8,567 nucleotides of DNA, from positions 1-8,567 of the forward strand of contig JAAZAI010000043.1 of assembly GCA_012514445.1 (NCBI GenBank), given 5' to 3'. This document shows positions 6,818-8,567 of the stretch, piece after piece. Under the pieces are notes generated by a model. The model ran no database searches and had not been told where the DNA came from. It saw nothing but the letters and a program-made list of their open reading frames with translations. Position numbers and translations under genes: made by a program. Numbering within the stretch: the stretch's first letter is position 1; each line of letters opens with the position of its first letter. The stretch comes from Lentisphaerota bacterium. GTDB taxonomy: Bacteria; Verrucomicrobiota; Kiritimatiellia; RFP12; UBA3636.

Positions 6818-7462
6818 ATGAAAGCCCTGTTCGACCGCCTGCTCCGCATGTTCGCCGCGGCCGCCCTGCTCGTCCTGCCCCTGGCCTCCGGTTGCGAGGA
6901 CGATGGAGGCGGAGGAGGCGGCGACGTCGGCGACAACAACCCCGAACTCGTCGCCTGCATCGGCGACAGCCTCACCCAGGGCTACAAGTGCGAAGGCGCC
7001 CCCTACCCCTCCCGCATCGCCGCCAAAACCGGCAAGACCGTCCTCAACTTCGGCGTCGCCGGCGCCACGAGCGCCTACGGCGCCTCCATCATCTCCTCCG
7101 TCGTCGCGCGCAAGCCCGGCTACGTCTGCATCCTCTTCGGCTCGAACGACGCGATCATGAGCCGCGGACCCGAGCACGCCGCCGCCAACATCCGCGCCAT
7201 CATCCAGGTCTGCAAGGACCACAGTTGCGTGCCCATCGTCGGCACGCCGCCCAAGATGATCGGCGGCCACGCCAGCTTCGACCCCGCCGCCGCCGCCATC
7301 GCCGCCGCCATCAAGGCCGTCGCGAAGGAGATGGGCGTCGCCTGCGTCGACTTCTACAGCGCCTTCGGCGACGGCGTCGAGTTCCTCAATCCCGACGACG
7401 GGCTCCATCTTTCGGACGCCGGCGGCGAGAAGATCGCCTCCGGTTTCGCCTCGAAGCTCTAG
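6818..7462 (+). CDS. SGNH/GDSL-family hydrolase, predicted lipoprotein
   Basis: This is a 214-residue exported esterase-type protein. Residues 1-25 form a signal peptide: positive residues up to Arg10, a hydrophobic core AAAALLVLPLA, then a lipobox-like LASGC with Cys26 as the probable lipidated residue. An acidic/glycine spacer (EDDGGGGGGDVGDNN) separates the anchor from the fold. The catalytic blocks are GDSLTQG with nucleophile Ser51, NFGVAGATS with the oxyanion Gly, FGSNDA with Asn110, and DGLHLSDAG with Asp194 and His197. The set is complete and resembles TesA/lysophospholipase L1-like SGNH hydrolases. Members cleave esters of lipids, acylated sugars or polysaccharides; the substrate here is unknown. 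At least five further cysteines lie in the mature part, and disulfides are possible. The Glu and Asp just after Cys26 leave inner- versus outer-membrane sorting uncertain. Confidence 0.88.
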   Translation: MKALFDRLLRMFAAAALLVLPLASGCEDDGGGGGGDVGDNNPELVACIGDSLTQGYKCEGAPYPSRIAAKTGKTVLNFGVAGATSAYGASIISSVVARKPGYVCILFGSNDAIMSRGPEHAAANIRAIIQVCKDHSCVPIVGTPPKMIGGHASFDPAAAAIAAAIKAVAKEMGVACVDFYSAFGDGVEFLNPDDGLHLSDAGGEKIASGFASKL

Positions 7463-7488
7463 TCCATCCGCCGCGTCCCGCCAGCAGC

Positions 7489-7493
7489 AAGGA
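7489..7493 (+). promoter_or_regulatory. Ribosome binding site of the aldo/keto reductase gene
   Basis: AAGGA ends 9 bases before the ATG at 7503. This favours that start over the in-frame ATG twelve codons further on. Confidence 0.6.
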
Positions 7494-7502
7494 ACTCACG
7501 CC

Positions 7503-8504
7503 ATGCCCTTCTCCGCCTCCCCCGCGCGATACGGCGCCATGCAATACCGCCGCTGCGGCCGCTCCGGCCTCAAGCTCCCGGCCATTTCCCTGGGCCTCTG
7601 GCAGAACTTCGGCGGCGAACGCCCCTACGAGACGAGCCGCGCCATGGTCCGCGCCGCCTTCGACCTGGGCATCACCCACTTCGATCTCGCCAACAACTAC
7701 GGCCCGCCGCCGGGCTCCGCGGAGGAGACCTTCGGCCGCGTCATGGCCGACGACTTCCGCCCCTACCGCGACGAGATGATCATCTCGACGAAGGCCGGCT
7801 ACACCATGTGGCCCGGCCCCTACGGCGACTTCGGCTCGCGCAAGTACCTCCTCGCCTCCCTCGACCAGAGTCTCAAGCGCATGGGACTCGACTACGTCGA
7901 CATCTTCTACTCCCACCGCCCCGACCCCGAGACGCCGATCGAGGAGACGATGGGCGCGCTCGCCTCCGCCGTCAAGTCCGGCAAGGCCCTCTACGCCGGC
8001 ATCTCCTCCTACAAGCCGGAGCAGACCCGCGAGGCCGCCAGGATCCTGGCCGGACTCGGCACGCCCTGCCTCATCCACCAGCCCTCCTACAGCATGCTCA
8101 ACCGCTGGATCGAGGACGGCCTGACCGACGCCGCGCAAGACGCCGGAATGGGCATCATCGCCTTCTGCCCGCTCGCGCAGGGCCTGCTCACGTCCAAATA
8201 CGCCTCCGGCGCGATCCCTGCGGATTCCCGCGCCTCGCGCAACGACTGGATGGCCAAGCAGCTCGCCGCCGGGCTCACGACGAAGCTCGCGAAACTCGCC
8301 GCCATCGCCGCCGCCCGCGGCCAGTCCCTCGCCCAGCTCGCGCTGACGTGGGTTCTGCGCACCCCCGGCGTCACCTCCGCGCTGATCGGCGCGAGCGCCC
8401 CCGCGCACGTCGTCGAAAACGCCGCCGCCGCCACCGCCGCGCCGCTCGCCGCCGACGAACTCGCCGCCATCGAGGCCATCCTCGCCGACAACAAGACGGC
8501 CTGA
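7503..8504 (+). CDS. gpr: Aldo/keto reductase, YghZ/GprA-type (L-glyceraldehyde 3-phosphate reductase)
   Basis: The 333 residues follow E. coli YghZ (GprA, AKR14 family) closely from the N-terminus: ARYGAMQYRRCGRSGLKLPA, FDLGITHFDLANNYGPPPGS, IISTKAGYTMWPGPYG and SRKYLLASLDQSLKRMGL are nearly the same in that protein as I recall it. The catalytic tetrad is Asp61, Tyr66, Lys97 and His138. The C-terminal NADPH-binding segment is SALIGASAPAHVVEN. YghZ reduces L-glyceraldehyde 3-phosphate and, more weakly, methylglyoxal with NADPH, so a detoxifying role for reactive C3 aldehydes is likely. The protein is cytoplasmic with no signal peptide. The N-terminal extension before MQYRRCG also occurs in the E. 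coli protein and supports the start at 7503. The end is slightly shorter than in YghZ. The subfamily is secure and the in vivo substrate is inferred. Confidence 0.92.
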   Translation: MPFSASPARYGAMQYRRCGRSGLKLPAISLGLWQNFGGERPYETSRAMVRAAFDLGITHFDLANNYGPPPGSAEETFGRVMADDFRPYRDEMIISTKAGYTMWPGPYGDFGSRKYLLASLDQSLKRMGLDYVDIFYSHRPDPETPIEETMGALASAVKSGKALYAGISSYKPEQTREAARILAGLGTPCLIHQPSYSMLNRWIEDGLTDAAQDAGMGIIAFCPLAQGLLTSKYASGAIPADSRASRNDWMAKQLAAGLTTKLAKLAAIAAARGQSLAQLALTWVLRTPGVTSALIGASAPAHVVENAAAATAAPLAADELAAIEAILADNKTA

Positions 8505-8511
8505 GCATCCC

Positions 8512-8567
8512 ATGCCGCCGACCGGAACACCCGACGCCCCCCTGCGCACGGCGGAAATCCGCCGCCG
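8512..8567 (+). CDS. alaS: Probable start of alanyl-tRNA synthetase, cut by window edge
   Basis: An ATG 7 bases after the aldo/keto reductase stop opens a frame that runs off the window. It reads MPPTGTPDAPLRTAEIRR. The TAEIRR segment matches the very conserved N-terminus of alanyl-tRNA synthetases (STAEIRQAFLDFF in E. coli), which starts the class II aminoacylation domain that charges tRNA-Ala. Only 18 codons are visible and there is no Shine-Dalgarno, so the call rests on this short motif and on the position of the segment close to the start codon. An unrelated gene remains possible. Confidence 0.5.
   Translation, partial: MPPTGTPDAPLRTAEIRR

Noticed and set aside
6892..7779. Arg-rich open frame across the SGNH and reductase genes
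   Set aside because: It spans two convincing genes in a different frame, has no motif, and is explained by GC-rich codon bias.
8549..8564. CGGCGG-AAAT-CCGCCG hairpin as a terminator
   Set aside because: It has no T-run and lies within the probable alaS coding start, where it encodes the TAEIRR motif, so the symmetry is likely incidental.

Overview
The window is a GC-rich stretch of bacterial chromosome. Eight complete or nearly complete genes and the start of a ninth all lie on the + strand, packed head to tail. The longest gap between genes is 60 bases, one pair overlaps, and no intrinsic terminator is visible. The content suggests a Gram-negative bacterium, because a YajC/SecDF translocon accessory and a lipobox lipoprotein are present. 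SecD and SecF are fused into one chain, some starts lack a Shine-Dalgarno, and the base composition is high in GC. This fits a member of the Planctomycetota-Verrucomicrobiota-Kiritimatiellota-Lentisphaerota superphylum, but that placement is inference and no marker settles it.

Left part (1-2264): the 3' part of an RlmB-type 23S rRNA 2'-O-methyltransferase enters from the left edge. Its coding frame stays open to the edge, so the gene starts outside the window. Its N-terminus carries three tandem 28-residue Arg/Gly/Pro/Glu repeats plus a degenerate fourth. The gene overlaps tgt (tRNA-guanine transglycosylase) by 8 bases. A short AT-richer patch inside tgt encodes an atypical stretch of protein and contains a promoter-like pair of boxes.

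Middle part (2308-5319): yajC and a fused secDF follow tgt. This is the widespread tgt-yajC-secD-secF order. Their products form the proton-driven accessory complex of the Sec translocon.

Right part (5339-8567): ispD (MEP isoprenoid pathway), a calcineurin-like phosphoesterase, a lipoprotein of the SGNH/GDSL hydrolase family, a YghZ/GprA-type aldo/keto reductase, and at the edge the first codons of what looks like alaS (alanyl-tRNA synthetase).

Most genes are housekeeping functions in RNA modification, protein export, isoprenoid synthesis and translation. Tight spacing suggests co-transcription, but apart from yajC-secDF the products do not share a pathway. I saw no RNA gene, CRISPR array, insertion sequence or phage gene, and no new multi-gene system. 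The most unusual features are the RlmB repeat tail and the compositional patch in tgt.
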